Of a stretch of DNA of 64,000 bases, positions 10,101 through 20,520 are shown one piece after another. This DNA is from Angiostrongylus vasorum (lineage: Eukaryota; Nematoda; Chromadorea; Rhabditida; Metastrongylidae), in assembly GCA_018806985.1 (NCBI GenBank), contig JADANN010000192.1:682001-746000 (forward strand), in the 5' to 3' direction. Position 1 is the first letter of the stretch. Each line of letters starts with the position of its first letter. The translations under genes and the position numbers were made by a program. The notes below the pieces were generated by a model, which ran no database searches, was not told the DNA's origin, and saw only the letters and a list, made by a program, of their open reading frames with translations.

Positions 10101-10966
10101 AGAAGCACATTATAGTTCAAACAACGAGAAATACCGTAAACGAAGTGATGCTTTCACTAATCCCTACGACCAACGTTCTATTAACGTCGGCATTGGTCAA
10201 ACAGTTCTCGATATTCTTGTCGAGCATATGCGACTCTAATTAACGGCTCTTCCTTAGTGGAAGGCACGTTAAAAAACGGTGGGTTTTTTTGAGAAGCTAT
10301 TGATCATGTGATTTCCATTTAGGTTTGCATCTTTTTTGTATATGTTATTGAAGCGTTTGACGTAGTAAATTGCATATTAATGTACCCTTCAAAGCTCGTA
10401 GAGCGCGTGTGGTGCAGTGGTTGGAAGCGCCACTGCGACACACAAATGGAATCGATCCCCGTTCCCATGGCCCACCAAGCCTTCCATCCCGATGGGGTCG
10501 ACAAATTGGTAGCAGACTTGTCTGGGAGGATAGCAGCACTGGCTCGATACATCGGTAGGCCACGGCGAGTCATTGTAAAGGCTAGATATGCATTCAATTA
10601 TATCCAAATGACGCTTAATGAAGTCGAATGCATGGCGCATCCCTCAGGGATTGATCAACGCCGAGAGATCCTTTTATCTTTTTTATCCTTTTATCACTTT
10701 CGATTATTATGTACAAGGTATTCCCATAATAACTGCAGGAAACAAAAAGTGATTTTCGGAGAGGTGTAACCGAATACCCAGGTCATTTTAGGTTCGCGAT
10801 TTTTGCCGCAGTCAACACTACTAATCGATTCGCACTTAGTAAGGTATAATGCTGACAGTTCTCGAAAAATTAGTTCGGACGGAAGCACTTTACCTCATCC
10901 AGCTTGTCGTGCGTATCGGAAATGCACACGAATCTAACTTTGTTGTCGAAGACTGGCGTATCAAGT
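3887..10966 (-). CDS. Metallophosphoesterase, MPPED1/MPPED2 family (five exons, N-terminus not found)
   Basis: Calcineurin-like metallophosphoesterase. In mammals the family hydrolyses cyclic nucleotides and phosphodiester substrates in vitro using two metal ions. Joining 10966-10894, 8167-8068, 5005-4836, 4484-4340 and 4134-3887 gives about 245 residues with every splice phase consistent and no internal stop. Metal-site motifs appear in family order: CISDTH in exon 1, HAGDF in exon 2, GNHE in exon 3, ITHIPPLG across exons 4-5 and FGHVHQ in exon 5; the end IIFDLPLPSG matches the family C-terminus. The whole phosphatase domain is present; from memory the human protein is about 294 residues, so some 40-50 N-terminal residues must lie in an exon above 10966. 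The first codon of exon 1 is split (needs two bases from upstream). An AATAAA lies 23 bases after the stop. Single-copy in this window, no lesions. Family assignment is firm; MPPED1 versus MPPED2 is not decidable. Confidence 0.93.
4340..4484 (-). CDS. MPPED-family exon 4
   Basis: 145 bases, 48 codons plus one base. Starts VYGIKIYGTPWHSMPGYSF and ends ITHIPPL, giving the ligand His. Acceptor TTTTTTAG, donor GTGTGT; the 205-base intron that follows is normal for nematodes. Confidence 0.93.
4836..5005 (-). CDS. MPPED-family exon 3
   Basis: 170 bases, two bases completing a Gly codon then 56 codons. Contains LVVPGNHELGF with the GNHE metal ligand motif. Acceptor TTAAG is weak, but the phase and the residue join (IGRLPHKYK, like LGNLPYEYK in the human protein) settle it. 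Donor GTTGGT. Confidence 0.92.
5245..5352 (-). CDS. Exon-like hydrophobic segment inside an MPPED intron (uncertain)
   Basis: After acceptor TACATGCAAG the minus strand reads LTVFAVTFLSYLLSYGWKM and PRSEQ to a GTAGTT donor at about 5280; unspliced it stays open to 5170. It resembles one transmembrane segment. It is in the same orientation as the host gene, so it may be an unused exon or a fragment of a decayed membrane protein. Confidence 0.25.
6560..6831 (-). pseudogene. Open segment in an MPPED intron, origin unknown
   Basis: Both strands are open: 111 codons on plus (6494-6829) and about 65 on minus (DDSLSVWLTSRPENLERRP and on). No splice signals and no recognised domain. Possibly a fragment of a repeat. 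Confidence 0.2.
7327..7355. repeat. (CT)n microsatellite
   Basis: About 14 CT units with one CTGT interruption. Confidence 0.9.
7500..7690 (-). mobile_element. SINE family C copy
   Basis: Contains GATGCTGAGATATTTGCAAA, CTCCGGACTGC, the GCGTTCACCACTACACCATG head and a CGTCCTTCGTATCGCC flank shared with the copies at 22, 23.5, 34.5, 38.8 and 50 kb. The head read on the minus strand resembles a tRNA-type A box. Confidence 0.75.
8068..8167 (-). CDS. MPPED-family exon 2
   Basis: 100 bases, 33 codons plus one base. Encodes GDVLIHAGDFTNYGDLGEV, the second metal-site motif. Acceptor TTATTCAG and donor GTGAGT are strong. Preceded by a 2.7 kb intron and followed by a 3.1 kb intron, both filled with low-complexity DNA and repeats. 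Confidence 0.93.
9055..9243 (-). mobile_element. SINE family A, head-truncated
   Basis: 3' half of the family: ATTGATCAATTGCTGAG, GCCATGCATTCGAT, GATGTATCGAGCCAG, GACAAGTTTGGTACCAATTT. The tRNA-like head is missing. Confidence 0.8.
9474..9757 (+). mobile_element. SINE family A, near full length
   Basis: Head CGCGTGGCGCAGTGGTCGGA (A-box-like), GGAATCAATCAT (B-box-like), core with ATGGTACCAGACTTGTCTGG, end ATTGATCAACGCCGAG plus a pyrimidine-rich tail. Confidence 0.85.
10225..10375 (+). mobile_element. Penelope-like 3' flank remnant
   Basis: CATATGCGACTCTAA, a GAAAACGG-like motif, ACGGTGGGTTTTTT, GAGAAG, TGATCATGT and TTGAAGCGTTTGAC in the same order as after the Penelope-like GIY-YIG coding end at 46.37-46.53 kb. 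Confidence 0.6.
10399..10700 (+). mobile_element. SINE family A, full length
   Basis: Head GCGCGTGTGGTGCAGTGGTT, B-box-like GGAATCGATCCCC, core, and TTTTATC tail units. Inserted beside a Penelope-like 3' flank. Confidence 0.87.
10894..10966 (-). CDS. MPPED-family exon 1 of those seen
   Basis: 73 bases: one base closing a split codon, then 24 codons including RFVCISDTHDKLDE with the first metal-binding Asp and His. Acceptor ATTGCAG, donor GTAAAG, ends in phase 0. Confidence 0.92.
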
Positions 10967-11007
10967 CTGCAATCATGACATCATTATCAACCTGCTCTTC
11001 TGAATCG

Positions 11008-11200
11008 TAACAATTGTAGTGCAGGGGTTAGAGGTGTCCTGCTTTGCACATAATCCTTGGTTCGATCCCGCACCCCGGAAAACCAATCTCCCATTGTTTT
11101 GTGGCCCACAAATTATCACCAGGCTTGGCGAAGAGGGTAAACAACACCGGCACTAAAGCGTCCTGTTATCGCTGTATAGACCAAATGCGCTTTACTATGT
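11008..11200 (+). mobile_element. Degenerate tRNA-headed SINE
   Basis: TTGTAGTGCAGGGGTTAGAG head and CTTGGTTCGATCCCGC B box are clear; the body is diverged. Starts about 40 bases upstream of the first MPPED exon seen. Confidence 0.5.
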
Positions 11201-11209
11201 TTCAACAAG

Positions 11210-11930
11210 TGGCGATGTGCAGCCCTTAGAGTTGAAAACGCCTATCGGTTTATTTTTCATTCTAATCTCACGTATCCCATCTTCAGAGAGCACACTTTTA
11301 ACGTTATGGGAAGAAACGAAAAGACCGTATCTGGGGAAAAAAAAGCTGAATCAACAACTCGTTCGATAGATAACGTGGAATTTCTGTAGTAACTTTTTTT
11401 CTCTATGCGTCTTCTATCTCCTTCCGTGCATTTTCCCATATATGTTAGTACACCCCCATTTTTCGTCTGTGATGAAAACCACACTGCCACCATTCAAATT
11501 CCACAACGCTGCCGTAATCCTTTCATAGGGTTATTCGCTATTATTCGCCTTCTAGGGACAAATTTCTTTTTCTTTTCATTGTAAGAAAGCTATCCTATCA
11601 ACACTTTTTACCAATTTCACAATCAAATAAGGATTGATCTTCATAGAGTTGAATCAAGTCAGTGAAAGACGGAATGGATTTCACCATTGAAGTGGTCAAC
11701 TCCGATAGTGGGCGTTTCAGCAAATTTGCTTTTTTCCTCACCAGGATAAGAAATGGGCTTTCAGTGGTTAAATTTATCTAATGTGGCATACGAGTTTCTT
11801 ATAACTGCGAATATTCTCGACACTTCGTTATTTGAAAGCTTGAGAACTTGAAGAACCTTTAGAAGAAAATTGCCTGTCACTCTAAATGGATATTTAAATA
11901 TATAAATAAAATGTGTATGTATAAAGTACA
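11210..11930. other. No gene seen
   Basis: AT-rich DNA with stops in all frames apart from one 78-codon minus frame (11493-11257) without splice signals. Probably 5' flank or intron of the MPPED-family gene. Confidence 0.5.
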
Positions 11931-11956
11931 CGTATATACATATATATATATATACC

Positions 11957-12005
<49 letters not shown>

Positions 12006-12025
12006 TATATACGTATATACGTATA
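11930..12025. repeat. (TA)n low-complexity tract
   Basis: Long TATATA runs broken by TACC and ACGTAT. Gives spurious Tyr/Ile open frames on both strands. Confidence 0.95.
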
Positions 12026-13170
12026 TACTAGCCTGCATTTCGTTAGATATTAATAGTGCTATTAAGGGGACAATTTTGCAATTATTAATACGGAAGGCAG
12101 CAGCTTGCGGTCTCAACAACACATCCGGAGACAGTATCTTGTCCTGCTTCACGGGCCCTGCTTATTCCGTCACTTTGATGCTCGAAATGTGAGTCTTGAC
12201 GAAAAATAGCGGAAAGGGGAAAAAAAGGAGGAGAGTTTGTAGGCTCAAAGAAAATGAGAACACCATCATGTACATTCCAGCAGTTATAGTTCCAAATAGT
12301 AAGTTAAGCTGTGAGCTATGATTGGCGCATCTAAAGTTGAAGCCGAATTTGAAAGAGTTACATATGAGTCATACGGTAGTGAATATATTGCATACAAACA
12401 ATTCTGTCGGTCACTTTGTCCAATTTTCAGATACCGCAGCTAGAATTCCTGGAATTAATTCGACTATGTATTTCAAGAGGCTTGGTGGGTTCATCTTTAT
12501 CATTTCACACATTGTAGCTACGTGATTTTTCCGCTATCTCACCTTAAGGTCTTCGCAGGTTCTGAGATACGACCTTGTCGCTGATACTTTTTCCAGCATT
12601 CAATGGGCTTATTTGTTAGCGGATCCACCGTGATATAGTTGTCCATTGTATGTATGTCAATTGCTGCTCCACGGGTACCAAGAACTGCCTTCGTTTAGAA
12701 TAATATTAGTGCTGCCTTTATGGACGAGCCGCAAAGTAGGTTATACCCTCGTTGAGAACCTGAAAGCAGTAAAAACCAGTGGTAGTAAGAAGCGTGCGAT
12801 CTCAAACTTTGTCAAGATCTTTAGCAAATAAACTATGGACGAGGAGATAACGGCGGTGAAGATAGAGAAATCTGTAATGTTGGAACGATGAAATAATCAT
12901 TAGACGTTTGTTTACCTCTTCTCATATCATTTAAAGCGTGAATTGGAAGAATTGGAGCAATTTTAAAAACCTGTTCTGTAGTGTTTGAAATTTGGCCCAG
13001 TAATTAGTCTGGCAGATTGCAAAATATCGCTATCTTTTCGACCAGTTGTAAAGCACATGCAAAACCAACGAGAAAAACTTTAAACTTCATAGTTGATGTA
13101 GTCGCCTAAGGGTGTTCTTAATAAACACAATTCAAGAGCGATCCATAAACCCGACTTATTATTATCTTTA
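12026..13170. other. No gene established; small GC-richer patch at 12090-12190
   Basis: Both strands are open over 12.06-12.19 kb (GLNNTSGDSILSCFTG on plus, ending at a GTGAGTC donor-like site). No second exon could be attached. The rest shows nothing. Confidence 0.3.
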
Positions 13171-13177
13171 CTACACT

Positions 13178-13520
13178 TTATCATTATACAGGTAGCGGAA
13201 AGCGCAGTGGTAGTGATCTCGTTCATTATGTGCTCGGCCAATCCATGGAGACCCTAGTTTGATCCCAACCCTGGCCAACGAAGCCTCTCTTCTTCCAGAG
13301 TCGGGAGATTTGGTAGCAAACTTATCTGGGATAAGCTCACTCCTCGTTATCCACGTGGGAAGAGACGCCTGGCATGGCAATCTCAGGATTCCAGGGACAA
13401 TTGACTCGACCAGAATTTAACGGCGTTCATGAGGAGGACGAAGAAATCATGTAACAGAAAACCAATTGAATGAACGAGTACTGGGATCCGTGCAATGTGA
13501 TACACGTAATCCTCGCTCAT
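13178..13520 (+). mobile_element. SINE family B copy
   Basis: AAGCGCAGTGGTAGTGATC head, TTTGATCCCAACCC B-box-like site, core with TTGGTAGCAAACTTATCTGG, and the B-type end (AGGATTCCAGGGACAATTGA, ACTGGGATCCGTGC). Confidence 0.7.
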
Positions 13521-13814
13521 TTAATCAATAAAATAAACAGTTAAAAATTACTAGTGCCATTTATTTGTATTATTATTATATATTATTATTATTAATTACT
13601 GTTCTTACCATCGTTATTGTTATTATCATTATTTTTTTCGCTGCAATATTATCATATATATATATATATTTTTCTTAAATATGATCCGTTATCACATTTG
13701 TTGTGCATATCACAGCACTCCTTGCATTCAATTCGCTTTTTGTCGCATTCATCGTGTACAATGGTCTTCGGAGATTTTGCGTGACATTTCGGCTTCTACT
13801 TGATTTCGTTTTCT

Positions 13815-13985
13815 TTATGAAAACTGCAGGATGGTGGTCGGGTCGATTCTCCTTGCAACCTTGGAGCTAGTCGAGCTAAGGCTTTCCCACGTGGGTTGGA
13901 GGAGAGTGTTAGGATGAGGCCCGAACTAGTGCCTTTGCTTCTGATCGACAGCATCGCTAACTGCTGTGCCCTCCCTGACTTATCA
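13815..13985 (-). mobile_element. SINE family B fragment
   Basis: TGGTCGGGTCGATTCTCCTT and following sequence match the reverse of the B body; directly abuts a family A copy. Confidence 0.6.
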
Positions 13986-14268
13986 TAATAAAAGGATAAA
14001 GCTCTCGACGTTGATCAATCTTTGAGGGATGTGCCATGCATTCGACTTCATTAAACACTGTTTAGAGGTGATTAAATTCGTACCTGACCTATGCAATGAG
14101 TCCAGTGGCCTGCCGATGCTATCAAGTCGGTCCTGCTATGCTACGTAGACAAGCCTAGTACCAATTTACCGACATTGGGGGAATGGAATGCTTGGTGAAC
14201 CTGGCGCGTAGGATCGAACCTAGATGAATTACAGGGCACCCCTAACCACTGAGCTACGCGCGCCACTT
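13985..14268 (-). mobile_element. SINE family A, full length
   Basis: Reverse orientation: tail AAAAGGATAAAGCTCT, GATCAATCTTTGAGGGATG, core, and head ending GAGCTACGCGCGCC. The head faces the AT-rich tract at 14.28-14.33 kb. Confidence 0.82.
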
Positions 14269-14489
14269 CCCCTCATTATTATATAATGATATAACATATA
14301 TGCATATATAATATATAATAACATAATATAACTATTACTAGCACTGATATTGCTATTAGTAAAATAAAGGGCTGTAGGGAGCAGTCCATCGAGGAACACC
14401 ATGCCTCATCCATGCGCACACCGTTTGTGTTTTTAGTGCCATCCCCGCCCTATCTCAGACCCTCCAAGACGAAACGCTCAGAAATTCAT

Positions 14490-14717
14490 CTACGAATAGA
14501 TGATTAATTTGTAACTCCCATGAGAAAGAAGTGTTACTGGAATGTAATGGCATTGAGGAAAGTATTCATCACGACGTTCAGCACATATCTGACTTACATG
14601 CTTGCTTAGAAATCCCGTCTCCATATCTTTCAAAGGTCTCAATACTTCTTTATCCACTTCGTACTTTTGCAACCGTCGTTCATGGAGGGGGTCCTCAGCG
14701 TGGTTTGTCTTGTGATC
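14490..14717 (-). CDS. Candidate exon or small coding frame of unknown function
   Basis: Minus strand after acceptor-like CGCAAG reads DHKTNHAEDPLHERRLQKYE and VDKEVLRPLKDMETGFLSKH, 40 codons, to a GTAAGT donor at 14597. A 61-base intron ending TTCCAG would place a TAA directly afterwards; unspliced, the frame stays open to 14490. Polar, no recognised motif. It lies 3.6 kb upstream of the MPPED exons on the same strand, but its phase 0 end does not fit the phase needed by that gene's first visible exon. Confidence 0.35.
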   Translation of the reverse strand, partial: DHKTNHAEDPLHERRLQKYEVDKEVLRPLKDMETGFLSKHVSQICAERRDEYFPQCHYIPVTLLSHGSYKLIIYS

Positions 14718-15059
14718 CTTGCGTTGTCATGATGTGGCATTTCTAGGACATCAAATTACCGGTGCCGTGGTAAGGCCTTCCTTGGTCTTCACCATAAGAA
14801 ATCGTGAGTATTGTTCATCATAATGAGATTTGCTGTTTGAACACGCCACCAGAATGTTCTAGACTTTGTAGAAATGCGGTAGTCAAACCACATAAATGAG
14901 AAAGGCACATAGCTAAATTCCATGGTTGATGGCTTCTCATATCTGTATTCCCATTATTTCTTGCTAACAAACTTCATGACATCTAACTTTAGTACTGATA
15001 GAGCATTCAAAATGGTCTTGTAAACTGGACGTTTCTTTTGATTTGTATCTGTTCTACGC

Positions 15060-15110
15060 GGTCTCGCGATTGATTAACGCCGAGAGCTTTATTCTTCATT
15101 TTATCTAAGC
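15060..15110 (+). mobile_element. SINE family A 3' end fragment
   Basis: GATTGATTAACGCCGAGAGC followed by TTTATTCTTCATTTTATC. Confidence 0.6.
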
Positions 15111-16230
15111 GGTCAATCACAGGTACCAATCAAGAGAATAATCTGGCGTTTAACTCAACGTTGACGAGAATTCGCTCACGTGAAGAGAACGAAAAAAAAT
15201 GTTTAGACATTTTTACACCTGGTTCCTGTTCATTACGTCCGCTCATGACCAGATAACATAGATCAAGGTTGTCGGTTTAGTACAACGTGATGTCTCCTGA
15301 TTTCAGTTCTCATTGGTGCACTTGCGTCCTGTCACAACATTTGCTGCCAAAGATGAACGATTGCCAACTCGCTTTCTAATGATGCTTCCTTATCGCTTAA
15401 GCTCAATTCTACCGTTGTGCAAGGCCGGTTGTTATCGAATCAGCCGATCGCATATCCATCCGCACCTCTCTAGATGTACTTTTCGATGGTTTGCGAAAGA
15501 CCGGATATTTTTCGAAGGTTGCAAATTACGGTAGCCAGTTTCATTAAGGGTATTTCCAAAAACTGGGCTGGGACTTCGAGTGTTACCGCTTAATGTTCAT
15601 GATGAGCCCAGAATGCAAGCGCAAAGCGACATGATTTTCTGTAATTGAAGATAAGCATGAAACCTAATCTCCATAATAGGAAAGCCGTTCACCTAGACTC
15701 ATCCTTCACGAAAGGTTGCAAATAAACTGGATCGTATTAGCAGTCCAATCCCTCTACTTTGTTTCTAGAGGTCATTAAGGATTGACTTTCTCTCAGTGAA
15801 GATGGTACTTCTGGAAAGATGAGGATATCATCTGCTCAACAATGTTTTATTCACAAGGACGCCTTTTTCTTCCAAATGCAGTGATTTTATTACCTACCGT
15901 GACAGTAAACAATCTATGTGTGATGCCGTTATCTCATTAAACTTCTTTGAGCCTACATAGAGGAAGCGATCGTACTCACCACAAAACGTCTATATTACTG
16001 AAGTGTAAAAGTAATATCATCTTCTGCTTAACAGACTACTACCTGAACCCCTTTGCATTTAATACCCTTTGCTACCAGTACCCTTTACGCAATAGGGGGA
16101 ATCCACGTGTTCAATGACGGCACTCTTTCATCCGGAAAAAGGCGTGCTTTTTCTTGTTGAAGGCACAATATTGATACTTGGTACCTGAACGGTTCGTCCT
16201 CATTGGTTCTGCGTGGCCCAGCACATTTTT
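15111..16230. other. No gene seen
   Basis: Open frames are short and lack splice sites or recognisable motifs. No repeat shared with the rest of the window was noticed. Confidence 0.45.
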
Positions 16231-16234
16231 CGGA

Positions 16235-16552
16235 GATTTACAGGTTAAGCCATTGTGGTTCCCTGGAATCTCGAGATCAGCCTGGCCATTGTCTGCCGCA
16301 GGTCTTCACCACCACAGGCAGTCGCAGCCCTTTGTGGATCAGAGGGAGATTTGCCATCATGCGACTTTGATACCAGGTCGGTAGTGGGTCCTGGTATTGG
16401 TTTACTCTTAGCTAGACTTCCTTATGGAAACGCCGGACTCCTTCTCAGCTTGCGAAACCCTGCCAGGTGGATGAATCTCCTCGCTATACATCGCAGGCCG
16501 ACACCCAGGAATACCTCACAGCCATGATGAGGCGGTAAACCGTTGTGGGGAA
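16235..16552 (-). mobile_element. Non-autonomous element family D copy
   Basis: Reverse of the units at 43.7, 46.7 and 56.9 kb: GGTTAAGCCATTGTGGTTCC, CTTTGTGGATCAGAG, TTGGTTTACTCTTAGCTAG, GCCGGACTCCTTCTCAGCTT, CGACACCCAGGA. The RTE-like tail side is lost. Confidence 0.75.
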
Positions 16553-16559
16553 GGCACAA

Positions 16560-19500
16560 TATTAGCATATGCAAAATGATTGCTATTTCCAGTTTAGACT
16601 GCTACAAAAAACTTTTCGGCCACATATTTTTTCTCAACGACTTTCGCAATCAATGATTCACATTTACCTGTCCAAGAATACACTTCTTGAATAAATATTC
16701 CTCATGCCTCATTCACTTCAAAAGATTGCGTAACGCGCTAAACTCGACAAATGAAAGATGTTTATAAGTAGTACTTGATATTTCTTTCCATGTGGAGGTT
16801 AGAGAAGATGGGACGACTAGGTGAGAGATTACAGTCCAAGTAACATCAAGAAAAATGGGAAAAACGGGTAACATCAAGATTTCGTGAGACGATTTGCCTC
16901 ACTCAGAAGGTAAGTTCTCATTGTTGAACAGCCGTATGCCCTACTATGCCCTAGAACTCAGTTAGGAGGCGCATGGACTTGACGTGAGATGCGCAACTAG
17001 AGAAGCAGCCTCCATGACATATCATCCTGAGGTCAAAAAAAAGCTTGGCATGTGGTGTTAGTGAAGGAGATTATTTTAGTAAGGAAATCGTTCTCCATAG
17101 TTCTGACGTAACCACGACAAGCACTCTCAGAACTTAAGATAGACGCATAATCGATAGGTAAAAAGTTGTTTGGAAAGAGAGATAGATCAACTTTGGCTAG
17201 CACACGTTATGAAGTAGGGAAGTTCTGCGAAAGTAATTGTAGAACCCTACTTCAGTTTCTGAAAAAAATTTACGATATTCCAACAAAATCGAGATTCCAA
17301 TAGTAGTTTCTTTCACTGCGGCTTCCTTTCCCTTTAATAACATTCCTGGAAAAACTCCTGAGAACTCAAGTGGGAATTTCCAAAAACTTTCAGCCCGTAA
17401 CGAGGATTCTTTGTTATCGAGTTTTGACGATCAGTGAATTGCTGCACTATAGTGTATGAAGGAATTCCAGAATTGAGAAAAAGCGAATTCTGACTATTCC
17501 TTGGGACTTTTCCTAAATGATTGTTCTTGCTATTTTTTTCTAGTACACCCTCCATAACTTCACCTGCATATTTCTCATTCGAGAATCTTCTTTCTCCCAT
17601 TGTTCTTTTTCATTGGGAAACATAAAGGTCGTAGTAGGTGACCTTTTACCCTAGAATCCATCTTAGATGGCTAATCAGTTTTTTGGGGAAATAGTAGAGC
17701 TATAAAAACCTATTACAAATAATCAGATAGCGCTTCAAGTCACAAAAAGGAAACGAACATACGGGTTTCTTTGAAGAGATTGGACGTAGTGGACGAAACT
17801 TGTGTGAACGATAAGAGTACAGCACGAGCGAAGATTAGACTATTCGTCATCATAGTAACGCTGTTGAAGAGAAAAATAATTACTAAGCTTTATTAGTGCC
17901 TGATTGGCGTGGAGGCACCACGGTAACGATGACCGAAGCTGACTAAGGCTAGCCTATTGGACACGATTCTGTGATTCTGTAGCAAACAGTTCACTGCTTA
18001 CTACGCAGCAAACCCAAACAGAATAATCGCGATCGTAATCTTAGTCTACTCACTTGATCCATTAAGATGTTGTAGATGTTCTGTCGTTGTTAATGAAAAA
18101 AAGAAGAACACATAAAAACCAGAAAAACGATAATTTTGTCTCATCGACCACCATTGAATCTAGAGTAATCCAGAAAAACTGTTGACTAAGAGATTGTGAA
18201 GGAATGCCATGAAGATTCAATGTTGCAATTTGACCACACCGCCTCAGACAAGGTTTTCAGGTGACTGAATGAGGAAACCGGTGAACAAGGTGAATACTGG
18301 CTATACGAGGAATGTGTTTTGCTGTTACCCTTCTCGAGTTCAAGCAAATAAACCAGTAACTGGGACAAAACGGTTGGTTTCCTCTATTTTCATGCCAGTT
18401 ATTGTAACTACATAATTACTAGTGGTATACAACCCCATATTTGTGCTGTATGGTCTTAGTTCATATTTACAGCAATTTTATTGGATCAGTGAAGAAGATG
18501 AACTTCAAGAGTTGCAAACTTTTGGTCTGGAAATGAAGTAAATGGAAAAGGATAGGATTCAAAGTGCCTCCACTGGGTCTAGACGGTTGTCTAATGATCG
18601 GGTCTATTTAATGATAATGACTGAAGGCTTAATATTCAAACAAGATCCTAAAGAAAATGATCTTAGTAAAAGCGCAACTGATCAAAAAAATTTCGGATTG
18701 AATTCAATTCCAGTATTTTTCTATGCTGCTTCGGCTTCCAAAAAAATGAAGCTAAATTTAGCCCTTTTGCCTAAAAAGCGCCAAGAACGACTTCTATGTT
18801 GTTTTAACACAGAGAATGCTCAAAATAGAGGAGAAAACCAAATTCATTTCACTTTATGGTACGACGTGAACTGAACGTCGTCAAATTGTTGCCAATTTTG
18901 AAGTATTCTGGCATCTTTTTCGAAATAGGTGCTAATTTTCTAACGATTTAGGATTCAGAATCGCTCACAAGAAAGTGAAGTAATAAAATCTGACGATGGA
19001 TTCCTGTACTCGAAGCTTTTCTTTATGTGTTAGATCTGCACTAGTTTATGCGTTTACACAAATCTGAGCTATCTGTAAATCTAAGACGATATTTGGGACT
19101 TTGGTTTCCAAACAAGGTTGAAATCGATTTTATCGTCGCGAGCTGGAATAAGATAAGATGAATATATCTTTTTGACCATTGTTGAGCAAAGGGAAAAGAA
19201 CAAAGAAGTTATGTTTTGTATCGTTTACGAAGCGAATCATAACACTCGAGAAATGCTCGCCATTATTGTCACTCAATGAACGAACATGATACTGTATGTT
19301 TATGAAATACAAGGGTGTGGTAGTCCATGAATGTAAATATAAGAGTCATTCGTAGGGAATCCTAAAACTGGGTCCTTTCGAAAGTAAAACTTCCCAGTAA
19401 ATCAACGATTCTTCTGCGCATGATGAGATCTGAATACAACTCATTGATAAAATAATCCAAAGCTACCGGTAGTTATTGCTACGATTTCCGAAAAGGTTAT

Positions 19501-20400
19501 ACTTAGTGAAACCAGTGAAGAACAGCTGAACTTGAAAGTGCTGAAGACCACTGAAGATTACTGTAGATGATGAGAACTTATTCAGGTGCTGAGTACAAAA
19601 AGACCATGAAAAGAAAAGAATAAAGATTAAGAACTTAGACTTGAAACTTTTTTCATAAATGAACCGTTGATATTGAATTAAATGATCAACTGAATCGGAT
19701 AGTAGACAACATTCTGTGCTAAAATGTCTTTGAAGCAAAAGTGCTTGGGATCAGCTTCAAAAGTTTTGAAGAATACAAGGGCATTGTAACGTAGTAATTG
19801 GTCGAAAGTAACTTTCAAACTCAGAACTGGAGAAATGGGAATTTTAACACCTTGTTTTTTATACTTTCACCATCCCCTCTTGATAGCACGACGTTGATAA
19901 CGAAGATCAAATTTCTTGGTTAACAGTCCGCACGAAAGTGGTAAAGATCTTATGAATGCAATGCGGGGCAGTTCCTATCGATGGATTGTGATCAATCGCA
20001 TCAGATTGACCTACTACCGTTGATGTTCTACAGATGCTAATTGAACACATGAATAAATTTTACGGAAATCCGTGAGCAACAACATAAGCGAGAGTTCAGC
20101 ACAACGGATCGTGATCGTGGTAGCGTCGTGACACGGTTGTTGTCGTGTGAACTAGTTTCTGAAATCCGAGCGATGAGATAACGAACCGGTGGCTGGACAC
20201 TGTCGAAGCAGTCACTACCGTTATAAGGTCACCGGCTTGGAACCATTACGTTAGACCGTTATGCCAAGGGGGCTGAAATTAGAGCAAACCGTCGGCTAGA
20301 GCTCGATAGTCATTGATGGCTGCATTCCAGCCTTCAACTTGCTTCAGTGTAGGCGAAAGGCAAAAAAAACCTTAGGGTGTTAGAAAAAAGCACAAGAAAT
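16560..20400. other. Gene-poor stretch
   Basis: No exon with convincing splice sites. A 110-codon plus frame (18542-18874) and a 91-codon minus frame (19738-19463) have no features of known proteins. 20.08-20.36 kb is GC-richer; read on the minus strand it contains an A-box-like TGGCATAACGG and a near B box GGTTCCAAGCC, too close together for a tRNA. Confidence 0.4.
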
Positions 20401-20402
20401 AA

Positions 20403-20520
20403 AACGTTCGGTTTTAATCACTCTTTGAGAGATGTGCCATCCATTAGATATCATCGTGCATCGTTAGATGTGACTGAATGTATATCTGGCCTGTGCAATG
20501 AGTTGCAGGAGCCTACTGGT
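20403..20520 (-). mobile_element. SINE family A fragment
   Basis: TTTTAATCACTCTTTGAGAG, GTGCCATCCATTAG and TGAATGTATATCTGGCCT match the reverse 3' half of family A. Confidence 0.6.

Noticed and set aside
10399..10480. tRNA gene
   Set aside because: A- and B-box-like sites are present, but no acceptor-stem pairing or cloverleaf is visible and the unit continues into the SINE body; the same holds for the other SINE heads.
11761..12192. Tyr/Ile-rich open frames on both strands
   Set aside because: Translation of a (TA)n microsatellite.
16178..16527. Two overlapping plus-strand open frames
   Set aside because: They are antisense translations of a family D repeat that recurs at three other sites.
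20235..20300. tRNA-like A and B boxes
   Set aside because: Only about 15 bases separate the boxes and the B box has a mismatch; no cloverleaf.
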